From Daejeonella sp. (lineage in GTDB: Bacteria; Bacteroidota; Bacteroidia; Sphingobacteriales; Sphingobacteriaceae), in NCBI RefSeq assembly GCF_030695525.1, contig NZ_JAUYSS010000025.1, forward strand, positions 56,742-120,741: DNA of 64,000 nucleotides. The letters run 5' to 3'. Under the pieces are notes generated by a model, which saw nothing but the letters and a program-made list of their open reading frames with translations, ran no database searches and was not told where the DNA came from. Numbering within the stretch: the stretch's first letter is position 1; each line of letters begins with the position of its first letter. This document shows, in pieces, positions 27,402 to 37,253 of this stretch. The position numbers and the translations under genes are program-made.

Positions 27402-28424
27402 ATGAAAAAGTATAATGTAGGTATAATTGGGTATAGTTGGGTTGCTACTGCACACATAACAGCTATCAATAAAAGTCCAAATGCTCAGGTTACGGCTATT
27501 TATTCATCACGTCCGCATGATGATGCAGCAGAAAGTGAAAAATGGGGATCTCCGATCAAAACCTATACTGATTTAAACGCAATGTTATCTGATAAGAGTA
27601 TCGACGCTGTGTCGATCACGAGTTACTCTGATCAGCATGCCGCTCAAGCAGTTGCAGCTGCAAGAGCTGGCAAACACATTATTCTTGAGAAGCCAATGGC
27701 GCTTTCATGGGAGGATTGTTTACTTATTGAGTCGGAAGTTAAGAAGGCTGGAGTAAAGGTTTGTATCTGTTTTGAGTGCCGTTATTCCAATCAATTTATG
27801 GTTACTAAAGCACTTGTTGATACTGGTTTGATTGGAGATATTCATTATGCTGAGGTTGATTATCTTCACGGACTTGGTCCATGGTATGGTCAGTACCACT
27901 GGAACATTAAAAAGGATAAAGGCGGTAGTTCTATTCTTACAGCCGGTTGCCATGCATTGGACGCTATGCTTTTATTCATGGGAACTGAGGTTGAGGAAGT
28001 TACCAGCTATGAAACACAATCTAAAAACCCAATTTTCCAGGCTTATGAATATACTACCAGTAGGGTAAGTATTTTCAAATTTAAGGATGGAAGGATTGGT
28101 AAATCTTCAGCTATTATTGATTGTATTCAACCATACTATTTCCATACCCATCTTTTTGGTAGCGAAGGAAGTCTGCTGGACGATAAGTTTCACTCTGAGA
28201 AACTCGGGACTGACCATCATTTATGGAGTTCATTGGCTATGAAAATGCTGGATACAGGTGATGTTGCAGATCACCCTTATCAGGCACAGTTTGATAAGTT
28301 TTTTGAATGCCTGCTTGAAGGAGTAGATATGCCTCTGACAAGCTTAAGCGACGGAATAAAAACTCATGAGATCATTTTTGCTGCCGACAAATCTGCTGCG
28401 ACTGGAAAACCGGTGAGATTATAA
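27402..28424 (+). CDS. Gfo/Idh/MocA-family oxidoreductase, cytosolic
   Basis: A 340-residue dehydrogenase without signal peptide. The N-terminal GIIGYSWVATAH is the nucleotide-binding turn, LEKPMALS carries the catalytic-lysine motif, and GGSSILTAGCHALDAMLLFMG supplies the His/Asp segment. It is followed 19 bp later by the PIG-L deacetylase, so a role in amino-sugar or N-acyl-sugar metabolism is plausible (inference). Confidence 0.9.
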   Translation: MKKYNVGIIGYSWVATAHITAINKSPNAQVTAIYSSRPHDDAAESEKWGSPIKTYTDLNAMLSDKSIDAVSITSYSDQHAAQAVAAARAGKHIILEKPMALSWEDCLLIESEVKKAGVKVCICFECRYSNQFMVTKALVDTGLIGDIHYAEVDYLHGLGPWYGQYHWNIKKDKGGSSILTAGCHALDAMLLFMGTEVEEVTSYETQSKNPIFQAYEYTTSRVSIFKFKDGRIGKSSAIIDCIQPYYFHTHLFGSEGSLLDDKFHSEKLGTDHHLWSSLAMKMLDTGDVADHPYQAQFDKFFECLLEGVDMPLTSLSDGIKTHEIIFAADKSAATGKPVRL

Positions 28425-28443
28425 TATTATTTGATAGGGGTAA

Positions 28444-29223
28444 ATGAAGAAGACAGCGCTGGCAGTAGCCGCACATCCAGATGACATTGAATTCATGATG
28501 GCCGGGACTTTGGTTTTGTTAAAAAATCAGGGCTATGAGATCCATTATATGAATCTTTCAACAGGTAATTGTGGGAGTATAGAATACGATTCTTTAACTA
28601 CTACCGAAATAAGGTTGAAGGAGGCTCAAAATGCTGCAGATATTTTGGGTGCACAATTCCATGGTCCGATATGTAATGATTTTGAAATTTTCTATGGGCT
28701 TGAATTACTCAGAAAATTAACCGGAGTTATCCGTATGGTTAAACCCTCGGTGATCTTAACTCATTCGCCGTCTGATTATATGGAAGACCATATGAATACC
28801 AGTCGTTTGGCGGTAACAGCTGCTTTTATTCGCGGTGTTCCTAATTTCGCTGCGGATCATTCTGCTGTAAATAATTATAACTGTGCCGTTTACCATGCCT
28901 TGCCTCATTCCCTTTTAGATCCACTTAGAAAGAAGGTAATACCTGAAATCTTTGTTAATACCAGTGCTGTTCACGCCACTAAGCGCAAAGCTCTGGAGGC
29001 CCATAAAAGTCAGCAGAATTGGCTGGAAGACAGTCAGAAGATGAATTCCTACATACAGGCGATGGAAAACTTTTCATTATCAGTTGGAACCATGTCCAAT
29101 CGGTTTGAGCATGCAGAAGGATGGAGAAGGCACCTCCATTTCGGATTTTCGGAAGATGGATTCGATCCTCTGAAAGAGCTTGGGGACTGCTATCTAACTA
29201 ATAAAGATTACAAGTTTGAATAA
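28444..29223 (+). CDS. PIG-L/LmbE-family deacetylase
   Basis: A 259-residue zinc hydrolase. The metal motif AHPDD is at residues 10-14, with a downstream DHMNTSRLA segment that provides the third ligand. The family removes N-acetyl or other N-acyl groups from glucosamine-type sugars (GlcNAc-PI, mycothiol precursor, diacetylchitobiose). No signal peptide, so cytosolic. The next gene is NagB-like, forming a deacetylate-then-deaminate pair. Confidence 0.92.
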   Translation: MKKTALAVAAHPDDIEFMMAGTLVLLKNQGYEIHYMNLSTGNCGSIEYDSLTTTEIRLKEAQNAADILGAQFHGPICNDFEIFYGLELLRKLTGVIRMVKPSVILTHSPSDYMEDHMNTSRLAVTAAFIRGVPNFAADHSAVNNYNCAVYHALPHSLLDPLRKKVIPEIFVNTSAVHATKRKALEAHKSQQNWLEDSQKMNSYIQAMENFSLSVGTMSNRFEHAEGWRRHLHFGFSEDGFDPLKELGDCYLTNKDYKFE

Positions 29224-29276
29224 CGAGGTACTAAACAACAAACAACAAAATACAATAACCATTTTAAAATTATATT

Positions 29277-30209
29277 ATGCGTAAGAAAAGTTCTATTGCT
29301 CCGGGTTGGTGGGATTATACCACACTGGATTTAGGTCAGAAAGTAACAGATAAAATTGCAGCCTTGACACCTGAAGAAATGATCGCTATGTCAAGACCGG
29401 GTTTCAAAGTTGTCTTTTATGATACAATTGAAGAGTTTTATCTGGCTGAAGCCCTTGAGTTTATAAGCTCATGGAAATCAGCTACTGCAGCTAATCCTGT
29501 TGGTATTTGCGGGCCAATCGGCCCGACAGAGCAGTTGCCCCTGGTTGCAATGCTTGTAAATGAATTGGGCCTGTCACTTAAACATGCACACTTCTGGTGT
29601 ATGGATGAGTGGGTAATCGATGGAAAGGAAGTTCCTGAAAGTCATCCCTTATCGTTTAAAAGGGCATTCAAATCATTATGTCTTAACAGAATACGTAAAG
29701 ATTTAGTGATGCCAGATGAGAACGTCCATTTCGCAAAAGCAGATACCGCTGAGTACATCAATAGCTGGACAAAAGCAAAATGTGCGATTATGCAGGGTGG
29801 ACAGGGTGATGTAAAACACTGGGCATTTAATGAACCGCCTATGCGTGAAGGGAAATATATTGATAATCCGCCTACAGTTGAAGAATATAAGCAACTAACA
29901 ACTCGCGTTCTTGATCTTCACCCGATCACGATTGCGCAAAACTCAAGATTACATTGCGGAGGAAATGCGCCAACAATCCCAACTCAGGCAGTAACTGTTG
30001 GTCCTAAGGAAACATGGCAGGCTGATAAAGTTTCAATCTGGCATGCAGGCGCTCATGATAATCCATTTGGTCAAAGATTAACGACTTATATGATTTCTAA
30101 CAAAATTCCTGATGTATCTGTTCCGATGTCTGTGCTTTCAGATCATCCAAATGTTCAGTTCAACTTTTTAAGGTCAGGATTGGGCACATGTTCAGTAGAA
30201 ATGCACTAA
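29277..30209 (+). CDS. Glucosamine-6-phosphate deaminase-like protein (NagB family), divergent
   Basis: A 310-residue NagB/6-phosphogluconolactonase-fold protein. FWCMDEW is the MDE motif bearing the catalytic base. The second motif reads [13 protein letters not shown] where NagB has GxGxDGHIAFNEP: the His and Glu are kept, but the Asp (D141 in the E. coli enzyme, from memory) is Val. It may act on an unusual or non-phosphorylated amino sugar, or be an isomerase/deaminase variant. It lies 53 bp downstream of the PIG-L gene and is followed by a hairpin. Confidence 0.82.
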   Translation: MRKKSSIAPGWWDYTTLDLGQKVTDKIAALTPEEMIAMSRPGFKVVFYDTIEEFYLAEALEFISSWKSATAANPVGICGPIGPTEQLPLVAMLVNELGLSLKHAHFWCMDEWVIDGKEVPESHPLSFKRAFKSLCLNRIRKDLVMPDENVHFAKADTAEYINSWTKAKCAIMQGGQGDVKHWAFNEPPMREGKYIDNPPTVEEYKQLTTRVLDLHPITIAQNSRLHCGGNAPTIPTQAVTVGPKETWQADKVSIWHAGAHDNPFGQRLTTYMISNKIPDVSVPMSVLSDHPNVQFNFLRSGLGTCSVEMH

Positions 30210-30221
30210 TACTAATAAAGC

Positions 30222-30248
30222 AGATACCTTGCAAAAAAGCAGGTATCT
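30222..30248 (+). terminator. Hairpin after the NagB-like gene
   Basis: AGATACCTTGC (30222-30232) pairs with GCAGGTATCT (30239-30248) with one bulged base and an A6 loop. There is no U tract after it, so it could be an attenuator or mRNA-stability element rather than a full terminator. Confidence 0.45.
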
Positions 30249-30281
30249 TGCTTAGTAAAATAACGTTTTAATAAATAAAAG

Positions 30282-33200
30282 ATGAATCAACTCAAAGAAC
30301 TAAGAAAATTACTGGTGCGACCTATTTTTCTTAATGGCAGTACTATTTTAAAATTGGTTGCGCCTGCACTCTTAATCCCTTTGATTATTTTTTTGGTGAG
30401 CTGGACACAAAGCCCAAAGTTTGAACTCAGGGCAGGTGATAAAATTGCAATTATTGGTAATGGACTTGCCGATCGTATGCAGCACGATGGCTGGTTGGAA
30501 ACCTATATGCAATCTGTTTATCCTAATGGAAAATTAGTTTTCAGGGACCTCGGCTATACCGGTGACCAGGTTCATTATCGCCCAAGGGCCCATGAAGGTT
30601 TTGGAGATAGCGATACGCATTTGACGAGTGTTGGTGCTAATGTTATTTTCGCCTTTTTTGGATACAATGAATCTTATGAAGACAAGCCTGCCGAGTTTAA
30701 GAAGCAATTAGTTGCTTTTATAGACTATACCCGGAAGCAAAAATACGATACGAAAGCTGCACCTCGCCTGGTTCTGTTTTCACCGATAGCCCATGAAAAT
30801 CTCAATTCAAAAAATTTCCCGGACGGTAAAGAGAACAATCGCCGCTTAGCAGCATACACACTCGCAATGTCTCAGGTTGCCAAAGAAAAAGGTGTTCCTT
30901 TTCTGGATATATTCAATGCTACACAGAAAATGTATGATAGCACGACTGAACCTTTGACAATCAATGGAGTTCACCTGAATAATGAAGGAAACAGAAGATT
31001 AGGGCTTTATATTACTGAAACATTGTTTGGTAAAAAAGTAAGCATGGCCAAAGTCGGACTCGATTCATTACGCAGCTCAGTATTAGACAAAAACTGGCAT
31101 TGGTTTAGCCGTTATCGCGCAACCAGTGGAAATGATGTTTGGGGTACACGTACCATTCAGGATGGCAACTATGTTACCCTACAGAACGAGCTAAGGATGT
31201 TAGAAGCGATGACCGCGAACAGGGATAAGCGTATTTGGGCAAGGGCACAAGGGAAAGATATTAAAGTTGATGACAGCAATGTCCCTGAGCCATATCCTGT
31301 TGGAACACATATTACCCGGAATGTAGAGTATCTGAGGGCTGAAGATGCGATTAAACGAATGACAGTGCCCCAGGGTATGAAAGTTACCGTTTTTGCTTCA
31401 GAGGATAAGTTTCCTGAGATAGCTAATCCCGTAGCAGTTCAGGTTGATACAAAGGGTCAGATTTGGGTTGCTTCATGGGCTACATATCCAAAGTGGGAGC
31501 CAATGAAACCAATGAATGACCGCATAGTTACACTTAAGGATGAGGATGGTGATGGTGTTGCTGATAAAGCTACAACTTTTGCCTATGTTTCAAATCCAAC
31601 AGGTTTTGAATTATGGAATGGTGGTGTGATCGTGGTTTCTGCACCAGATATTTTATTTCTTAAGGATACCGACGGAGATGGAGTAGCCGATGTACGTTAC
31701 CGTATGTTAGGTGGTTTGGGCTCTGATGATACCCATCATACTGCAAATAATCTGATCTATGGCCCTGATGGTAACATTTACTACCAGAGAGGTATTTTCA
31801 TTCTTGAAAATATCGAAACTCCATGGCGTAAAAGTGCTGAATCAGGTGAGTCGGGTTTATATCGATTTAACCCACGCACCTACGATTTTTCACTCGTAGT
31901 GGATAACAGTCCAAATCCACATGGAATCAGTTTTGATAAATGGGGTAATCAGTTCATTTCTGATGGTACAAGTGGCCGGTCATTTCAGGTTTATTTCAAG
32001 CGAACTGTAACTTCTACTACAGATAAGGGTGATTTTGATAAACGCCCTTTATTTAAGCAAACCATCCGGCCATATACTTCAAGCCAGATCCTATCCAGTG
32101 GAAATTTCCCTGAAGAATATCAGAATAACTTCCTGGTTTACAATGTAATTGGATTTCAAGGTATTAAGAGATACAAACTTAACTATCTGGATGAAGGCGT
32201 AATTGAAGGTGAGGAAGTTGGTAACTTAATTTATACTGGCAGCAATCCTGCATTTGCACCAAGTACTGAAGCAACACCTCGTGTAGTTACGAAAGATTTT
32301 ACCGGAGATCCTAACTTCCGTCCGAGTGATGGCGTGGTAGGTTTTGATGGGGCATTGTACTTTGCCGACTGGCATCAGGCTATAATTACCCATTCACCTT
32401 ATAATCTGAGGGATTTAAGCCGTGACCACCAGCATGGACGGATTTATCGTATGGTAGCTGTTGATCGCCCATTGCAAAAACCGGTTTCGATCTATGGTGA
32501 GCCAATTGAAAACCTTTTGGAACTTTTCAGACATCCTGTTGATGGAATTCGTCATGCAGTTCGTGTAGAGCTGAGTGCCCGTAATACGGATGAAGTAATT
32601 CAGAAAGCACAGGAATGGGTTGCTAAATTAGATCCTAAGAAAAAGGAAGATGCCTTACCAATGCTTGAAATACTTTGGTTACATCAGCAGCATAATGTAA
32701 TAAACAGACCATTGCTGGTTAAGGTTCTTAGTTCTCCTGAATATCAGGCTAGACTGGCAGCTCAAAAGGTAAATTTCTTCTGGAGTGGAAAGGATACATT
32801 CAAACCGGCTAAATCCGAGTCTAGCGTTTCCGGAATGCAATTTCGAACCGGTTATGAGAAATTCTGGAAAGTTCCTGGATCTATGGACCCTACTACAAGC
32901 CATCAGGATCATAAATCGGCAGCTCCAAAGCCTTCTGCACCTGCCAGCACACCTGCTGCCAGTACCAAGGGGCCGGAATTGCAGAATGACAGGGTTGCGA
33001 TCCTGACCATAGAAGCAACTGATGAACTGCGTTTCAAAGTGAAGGGTCAATTATTGTCGGAGTTTACTGTAAAGGTAGCTCAGCCGGTAGAAATTACAGT
33101 TGAGAATCTGGGCTTAATGCCTCATAATCTTTTGATAACCAAACCCGGAACTGTTGATATAGTTTCGCAAAAAGCAATTGAACTTGGAGAGAACGGGGCA

Positions 33201-33377
33201 GCTAAGAATTATGTCCCTGATGGCGATATGGTGCTTTATGCAACTAAGCTATTAATGGGTGCCGGCAAGGAGACAATCAAATTTACGGCTCCCGCTACGG
33301 CAGGAGATTATCCTTTCGTATGTACATTTCCTGGTCACTCGTTTACAATGCGTGGGATTATGAAGGTGGTCAGGTAA
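30282..33377 (+). CDS. SGNH-like + PVC-type dehydrogenase + azurin-like fusion protein
   Basis: A 1031-residue membrane-anchored protein. A transmembrane/signal segment ([20 protein letters not shown], about 23-42) is followed by an SGNH-hydrolase-like domain (about 55-265). In that domain the GDS serine is replaced (IGNGLADRM), but the [10 protein letters not shown] block is kept. The propeller-like 'membrane-bound dehydrogenase, PVC type' domain (about 365-760) has calcium-type repeats such as [11 protein letters not shown] and [12 protein letters not shown] Pro/Ala linker leads to a cupredoxin with azurin ligands H948 and C1014-x4-H1019-x3-M1023. It probably oxidises a substrate in the periplasm and hands electrons to copper. 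The two paralogues end in heme c instead. Confidence 0.85.
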   Translation: MNQLKELRKLLVRPIFLNGSTILKLVAPALLIPLIIFLVSWTQSPKFELRAGDKIAIIGNGLADRMQHDGWLETYMQSVYPNGKLVFRDLGYTGDQVHYRPRAHEGFGDSDTHLTSVGANVIFAFFGYNESYEDKPAEFKKQLVAFIDYTRKQKYDTKAAPRLVLFSPIAHENLNSKNFPDGKENNRRLAAYTLAMSQVAKEKGVPFLDIFNATQKMYDSTTEPLTINGVHLNNEGNRRLGLYITETLFGKKVSMAKVGLDSLRSSVLDKNWHWFSRYRATSGNDVWGTRTIQDGNYVTLQNELRMLEAMTANRDKRIWARAQGKDIKVDDSNVPEPYPVGTHITRNVEYLRAEDAIKRMTVPQGMKVTVFASEDKFPEIANPVAVQVDTKGQIWVASWATYPKWEPMKPMNDRIVTLKDEDGDGVADKATTFAYVSNPTGFELWNGGVIVVSAPDILFLKDTDGDGVADVRYRMLGGLGSDDTHHTANNLIYGPDGNIYYQRGIFILENIETPWRKSAESGESGLYRFNPRTYDFSLVVDNSPNPHGISFDKWGNQFISDGTSGRSFQVYFKRTVTSTTDKGDFDKRPLFKQTIRPYTSSQILSSGNFPEEYQNNFLVYNVIGFQGIKRYKLNYLDEGVIEGEEVGNLIYTGSNPAFAPSTEATPRVVTKDFTGDPNFRPSDGVVGFDGALYFADWHQAIITHSPYNLRDLSRDHQHGRIYRMVAVDRPLQKPVSIYGEPIENLLELFRHPVDGIRHAVRVELSARNTDEVIQKAQEWVAKLDPKKKEDALPMLEILWLHQQHNVINRPLLVKVLSSPEYQARLAAQKVNFFWSGKDTFKPAKSESSVSGMQFRTGYEKFWKVPGSMDPTTSHQDHKSAAPKPSAPASTPAASTKGPELQNDRVAILTIEATDELRFKVKGQLLSEFTVKVAQPVEITVENLGLMPHNLLITKPGTVDIVSQKAIELGENGAAKNYVPDGDMVLYATKLLMGAGKETIKFTAPATAGDYPFVCTFPGHSFTMRGIMKVVR

Positions 33378-33436
33378 TCAGGTAATAAAGTATCCACCAC
33401 AAATCAAAAGAACTAAATTTTAGAAATCCGGTACCG

Positions 33437-34474
33437 ATGAACCCGAATATAAATATGAAGAATAATAAGCGGCATCAGGTTCTTAAGAAATCTTTGGGAC
33501 TGGCAGCTGGAATCGGAGTTCAGGCTTCAGCCTCTGCAGCAACTAATGCTCAAAAGGAGATTAAAGTTGGAGTTATCGGGCTTTCTGTTCATAGTGCTGC
33601 CTATACTGAAATTATAAACTCCGGTGCCGCAAGTCCTGAGTTCAGTGGCTGTCGGGTGGTAGCAATTTTTCATCCTAAGGGTAATCCGGATGTGGAGTTC
33701 TCTGAAAAATCTTTACAGAGCTTCACTGATACGATTACAGGACAGGGCGTGGAGTTTGTGATGTCTATCAGAAAATTGCTGAAAAAGGTTGATGCTGTGA
33801 TGTTATTAACCAACGATGGGCGTCCCCATTTGAAGGAGATCATGCCGGTATTGAAAGCAGGCAAACCGGTTTATGTAGATAAACCACTTGCAGCAAGCTT
33901 ATCGGATGTGTTAGCAATATTCAATGAGGTGAAGAAGTATAATGTACCGATGTTTTCCTGTTCACCGCTTCGCTACGTCAAAGAAGCCCTGGATATCCGC
34001 GAGGGTAAAGTAGTTGGGAAGGTTTTGGGGGCAAATACTTATGGCCCGGCTCCTATACAGAAATCACATGCTGATCTCTTCTGGGATGGTATTCATGCGG
34101 TTGAATCGCTGTATACCGTGATGGGTGGAACAGGATGTAAATCAGTGAGCCGGACCTCTACAGAGGATGCTGACGTGGTTGTCGGAACCTGGGAAAATGA
34201 CCGTATCGGAGTTTTCCGTGGTGTACGTAAAGGTCGGAGCGGATTTGGAGGCACAGCTTTTGGAGATAAAGGAATAGCTTCTATTGGAGTATTTAATGGC
34301 TACCGCCCATTGGTGGTAGCCATTGTTGAGTTTTTTCGATCAGGCAGACCCCCGGTAAGTGATGAAGAAACAATAGAAATTTATGCTTTCATGGAGGCCG
34401 CAGATGAAAGCAAGAGGCTAGGGGGAGTTCCGGTTAGCCTGTCTGATGTTTTGTCAAAGGCGAAAATGAAATAA
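33437..34474 (+). CDS. Gfo/Idh/MocA-family oxidoreductase, degenerate Tat signal
   Basis: A 345-residue paralogue of the protein at 26291: shared GVIGLSVHSAAYTE, AIFHPKGNPDVEF, LTNDGRPH, VDKP and the identical C-terminal EIYAFMEAADESKRLGGVPV. The N-terminus has NNKRHQVLKKSLGLAAGIG in place of RRDFLR, so the twin arginine is reduced to KR. Export by Tat is uncertain, although the hydrophobic stretch and Ala-rich cleavage region remain. It is 59 bp after the azurin fusion gene. Confidence 0.87.
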   Translation: MNPNINMKNNKRHQVLKKSLGLAAGIGVQASASAATNAQKEIKVGVIGLSVHSAAYTEIINSGAASPEFSGCRVVAIFHPKGNPDVEFSEKSLQSFTDTITGQGVEFVMSIRKLLKKVDAVMLLTNDGRPHLKEIMPVLKAGKPVYVDKPLAASLSDVLAIFNEVKKYNVPMFSCSPLRYVKEALDIREGKVVGKVLGANTYGPAPIQKSHADLFWDGIHAVESLYTVMGGTGCKSVSRTSTEDADVVVGTWENDRIGVFRGVRKGRSGFGGTAFGDKGIASIGVFNGYRPLVVAIVEFFRSGRPPVSDEETIEIYAFMEAADESKRLGGVPVSLSDVLSKAKMK

Positions 34475-34502
34475 ACGTGTTGGTGTTGTCCTGAAGGATT
34501 TC

Positions 34503-34537
34503 ACCTTGGAACTTCGCACGGAGGTTTTTTATACCTC
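34503..34537 (+). terminator. Probable terminator after the Gfo/Idh/MocA gene
   Basis: ACCTTG around 34503 can pair with CGGAGGT ending at 34525, followed directly by six T residues. An alternative GAGGT/ACCTC pairing spans 34521-34537. It separates the susCD-to-34474 block from the aldolase operon. Confidence 0.5.
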
Positions 34538-34698
34538 TCTTATTACGGATAGATATAGTTCAAATCAATGGGCCGCAAAGCTGGCAGGCTATTGTATTCG
34601 TAATTCGGAAGGTTCATAGTAGATAGTCCTCATTTAATAAATGGACGATATGTTATAAGTTAATTAAATTAATTGTTAAATAAATAAAAATAAGTAAG

Positions 34699-35538
34699 AT
34701 GAAAGCGAGTAGATTAAATAGATTGTTCAATGAAAAATCAGGTAAGTGTTTTGATGTGGCTATTGACCATGGGTTTTTTAATGAACTAACATTTTTGGGT
34801 GGGATAGAGAATATTGAAAAATCTGTTAAAATTCTGATTGATGCAGACCCTGATGCGATTCAATTGACTGTTGGACAGGCGCATCATTTACAATCTGTGC
34901 CGGGAAAGAAAAAACCATCATTGGTTCTTAGAACCGACGTTGCCAATGTATATGGTTTAGAGCTTCAATCTGTATTATATAGCAGAATGATAGAAGAGCC
35001 GGTGCTTCAGGCCGTTCGTCTTGATGCTACCTGTGTAGTTGTCAATTTGTTTCGTATTCCCGGTGCCCCTGAGGTAACTGATCAGTGTATTCAGAATATT
35101 TTGAAGCTGAAGCCAATGTGCGATTACTACTCAATGCCATTAATGATTGAGCCATTGGTATTCCGTCCGAACAGTGAGGCCGGAGGTTATATGGTTGATG
35201 GAAATATTGATATTATCCTACCTCTTGTAAGACAGGCTGTTGAATTGGGAGCTGATATTATTAAGGCAGATCCTTGCGACAAGGTAGAAGATTATCATAA
35301 AGTTGTTGAGGTAGCCGGATCTATTCCAATTCTTGTAAGAGGTGGTGGCCGTGCAGATGATGAAGAGTTATTGGACCGTACCTATAAATTGATGCAACAG
35401 GGTGTTAAAGGGATCGTGTATGGCAGAAATGTAGTGCAACACGCAAATTCTGGTGGTATGACCAGGGCATTAATGGCAATTGTACATGATGGTGCAAAGC
35501 CTGAGGATGTAATTGCCTGGGTTAAGGGAAATAAATAA
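34699..35538 (+). CDS. DeoC/LacD/FbaB-type class I aldolase
   Basis: A 279-residue TIM-barrel aldolase resembling class I fructose-bisphosphate aldolase FbaB, LsrF and the sulfofructose-phosphate aldolase YihT. Visible motifs: FDVAIDHGFFNE at the N-terminus, IKADPCDK with the probable Schiff-base lysine near residue 195, and the phosphate-binding glycines LVRGGGRAD and GIVYGRNVVQH. It likely cleaves a ketose 1-phosphate to dihydroxyacetone phosphate and an aldehyde. A PfkB kinase follows two genes on, which would make the substrate. Confidence 0.85.
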   Translation: MKASRLNRLFNEKSGKCFDVAIDHGFFNELTFLGGIENIEKSVKILIDADPDAIQLTVGQAHHLQSVPGKKKPSLVLRTDVANVYGLELQSVLYSRMIEEPVLQAVRLDATCVVVNLFRIPGAPEVTDQCIQNILKLKPMCDYYSMPLMIEPLVFRPNSEAGGYMVDGNIDIILPLVRQAVELGADIIKADPCDKVEDYHKVVEVAGSIPILVRGGGRADDEELLDRTYKLMQQGVKGIVYGRNVVQHANSGGMTRALMAIVHDGAKPEDVIAWVKGNK

Positions 35539-35566
35539 AACCTGTCTGTTGGCAGTTGTATTGGAG

Positions 35567-35740
35567 TTCCCACTTTCGCGGGAATGACAAGCATTTGGGA
35601 GTATTAGGGAATACAGCTTTCGTTGGAATGACAAAGTGGAGTGGAAGGAACCGGATTGCGATTCCAGCGAAGGCTGGAATCTCCCTCTTCCCCTAAATTT
35701 TTGTCAACCGATAATTATCGGTTCCCGCGAAAGCGGGAAC
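35567..35740. repeat. REP-like hairpin cluster with GAAA/GAAG loops
   Basis: The 281-bp spacer is almost all palindromes: GATTCCAGC-gaag-GCTGGAATC (35660-35681), CCGATAATTATCGG (35708-35721), GTTCCCGC-gaaa-GCGGGAAC (35721-35740), and a TTCCC...GGGAA copy near 35567. The shared form is TTCCnGC-GAAR-GCnGGAA, a dispersed REP-type family. They lie between two genes of the same operon and could adjust mRNA stability. Confidence 0.75.
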
Positions 35741-35819
35741 CTCCATATAAAAAAAATATATGTGTACAGGGTAGCTACCGGCAAGCCGGTTTATTATCAT
35801 TTAAAAAATTAAATACAAT

Positions 35820-36944
35820 ATGAAAGTTGTAAACGTTGGTATTATTGGTGGCGGTTTAATGGGTAAGGAAGTAGCCGGCGCTTTTGGACGCTGGTTCTCA
35901 TTAAATGAATATCCCGTTAAAGTAGAGTTAAAGGCTGTATGTGATCTGGATGCAAATACCTTAAAATGGTATGAGCAAATTCCTTCAGTTGAATTATTGA
36001 CCACAGATTATAAAGAATTATTAGCGTCCTCTAAGGTTGATGTAGTGTATGTTGCTCTTCCGCATTTTCTTCATGAGCAATATTATATCGAAGTAATTGA
36101 AGCAGGAAAAGATCTGTTGGCTGAAAAGCCGTTTGGAATGGATCTTGAGGCAGCAAAAAAGATCAATGAAAAAATTGCCAGTTCAAAGAGTTTTGTAAGA
36201 TGTTGTTCAGAGATGCCCTTTTTTCCGGGTCCTCAGCGGGTGATTAGTGAAGCTCTTTCCGGAAGAATTGGAGAGATCATCGAAATAAATGCAGGTTTTT
36301 GTCATTCAAGTGATTTGGATCCTCTTAAACCGATTAACTGGAAGAGACAATCAAAATTCTGTGGTGAAATTGGTGTAATGGGAGATTTGGGTATGCATGT
36401 GATGCACATCCCAATCAGAATGGGATGGATACCTGATAAAGTATATGCTCATTTGCAAAAGATCATTACAACAAGACCGGATGGTAAAGGTGGTTGGACT
36501 GAAGGCGATACCTGGAACAATGCAACCCTCTCCACTTCTGTGAAAATTGCGGATAATGATATTCCGATGTCCCTTGAAATGAAGCGATTAAAGCCAGGAG
36601 AGACTAATTCATGGTATATTGAAATTTTGGGAACGGAAGGCGGAGTACGCTATAATACCAAGGATACCAAGGCATTATGGACCTTTAAGCGAGAAAAGGA
36701 GCAGCTATGGCAGCGGGTGGATCTTGGATTCCAGGTTCCTTTCCCGGTAAGCACCGGTGGAATATTTGAACCTGGTTTCTCTGATTGTTTTTTACAAATG
36801 CTGGCTGCATATTTTGCTGAGCGTGAAGGATTTTTAAATGGGCGCTTTGGCTGTGTAACCCCTGAAGAAGCACTGATGAGTCATAAATTATTTAATGCTG
36901 CATTGAAATCTCATGAGACTAAATCTGTTGTAGATGTGGTATGA
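35820..36944 (+). CDS. Gfo/Idh/MocA-family oxidoreductase, cytosolic
   Basis: A 374-residue dehydrogenase, no signal peptide. Motifs: GIIGGGLMGKE (Rossmann turn), LAEKPFGMD (catalytic Lys) and GDLGMHVMHIPIRMGW (His/Asp segment). It sits between an aldolase and a PfkB kinase, so it probably oxidises or isomerises the sugar before phosphorylation. Substrate unknown. Confidence 0.9.
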   Translation: MKVVNVGIIGGGLMGKEVAGAFGRWFSLNEYPVKVELKAVCDLDANTLKWYEQIPSVELLTTDYKELLASSKVDVVYVALPHFLHEQYYIEVIEAGKDLLAEKPFGMDLEAAKKINEKIASSKSFVRCCSEMPFFPGPQRVISEALSGRIGEIIEINAGFCHSSDLDPLKPINWKRQSKFCGEIGVMGDLGMHVMHIPIRMGWIPDKVYAHLQKIITTRPDGKGGWTEGDTWNNATLSTSVKIADNDIPMSLEMKRLKPGETNSWYIEILGTEGGVRYNTKDTKALWTFKREKEQLWQRVDLGFQVPFPVSTGGIFEPGFSDCFLQMLAAYFAEREGFLNGRFGCVTPEEALMSHKLFNAALKSHETKSVVDVV

Positions 36945-36960
36945 TTTAATTTATAATCAA

Positions 36961-37150
36961 AGTGTCCGGTTAAAAGATTTGTGTGTCGACCCCGAAGGTG
37001 GTCGTATATTTATAGTTAATCGATATTCGCGACAAATCGACCCCGAAGGTGGTCGTATGTAAGAAATTTAAAATACATACGACCACCTTCGGGGTCGGAA
37101 AAAAGGGGTAAAATGAATTTTTCTATAAACATGTGACCACCTTCGGGGTC
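36961..37150. repeat. Four-copy palindromic element with 24-bp perfect stem
   Basis: The core cgaccccgaaggtggtcg occurs at 36987-37004 and 37038-37055 (direct), and inverted at 37080-37097 and 37135-37150 (the last shorter). Copies 2 and 3 extend into a perfect 24-bp inverted repeat (37038-37061/37074-37097) with a 12-nt loop. It begins AGTGTCCGGT. A related element lies at 55805-56105. Confidence 0.8.
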
Positions 37151-37253
37151 AAGCCTGTATGTGCTTTTATAGGGGCTTCCTTTTGAAAATCGGCTGAAAA
37201 TGTTCAATGCAAAACACAAAAGCATGTTTTATTAAGAAGGTAATGTATTCGAT

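Noticed and set aside
32679..33050. 123-residue minus-strand frame within the azurin fusion gene
   Set aside because: Complement of the low-complexity Pro/Ala linker and cupredoxin start; no coding features.
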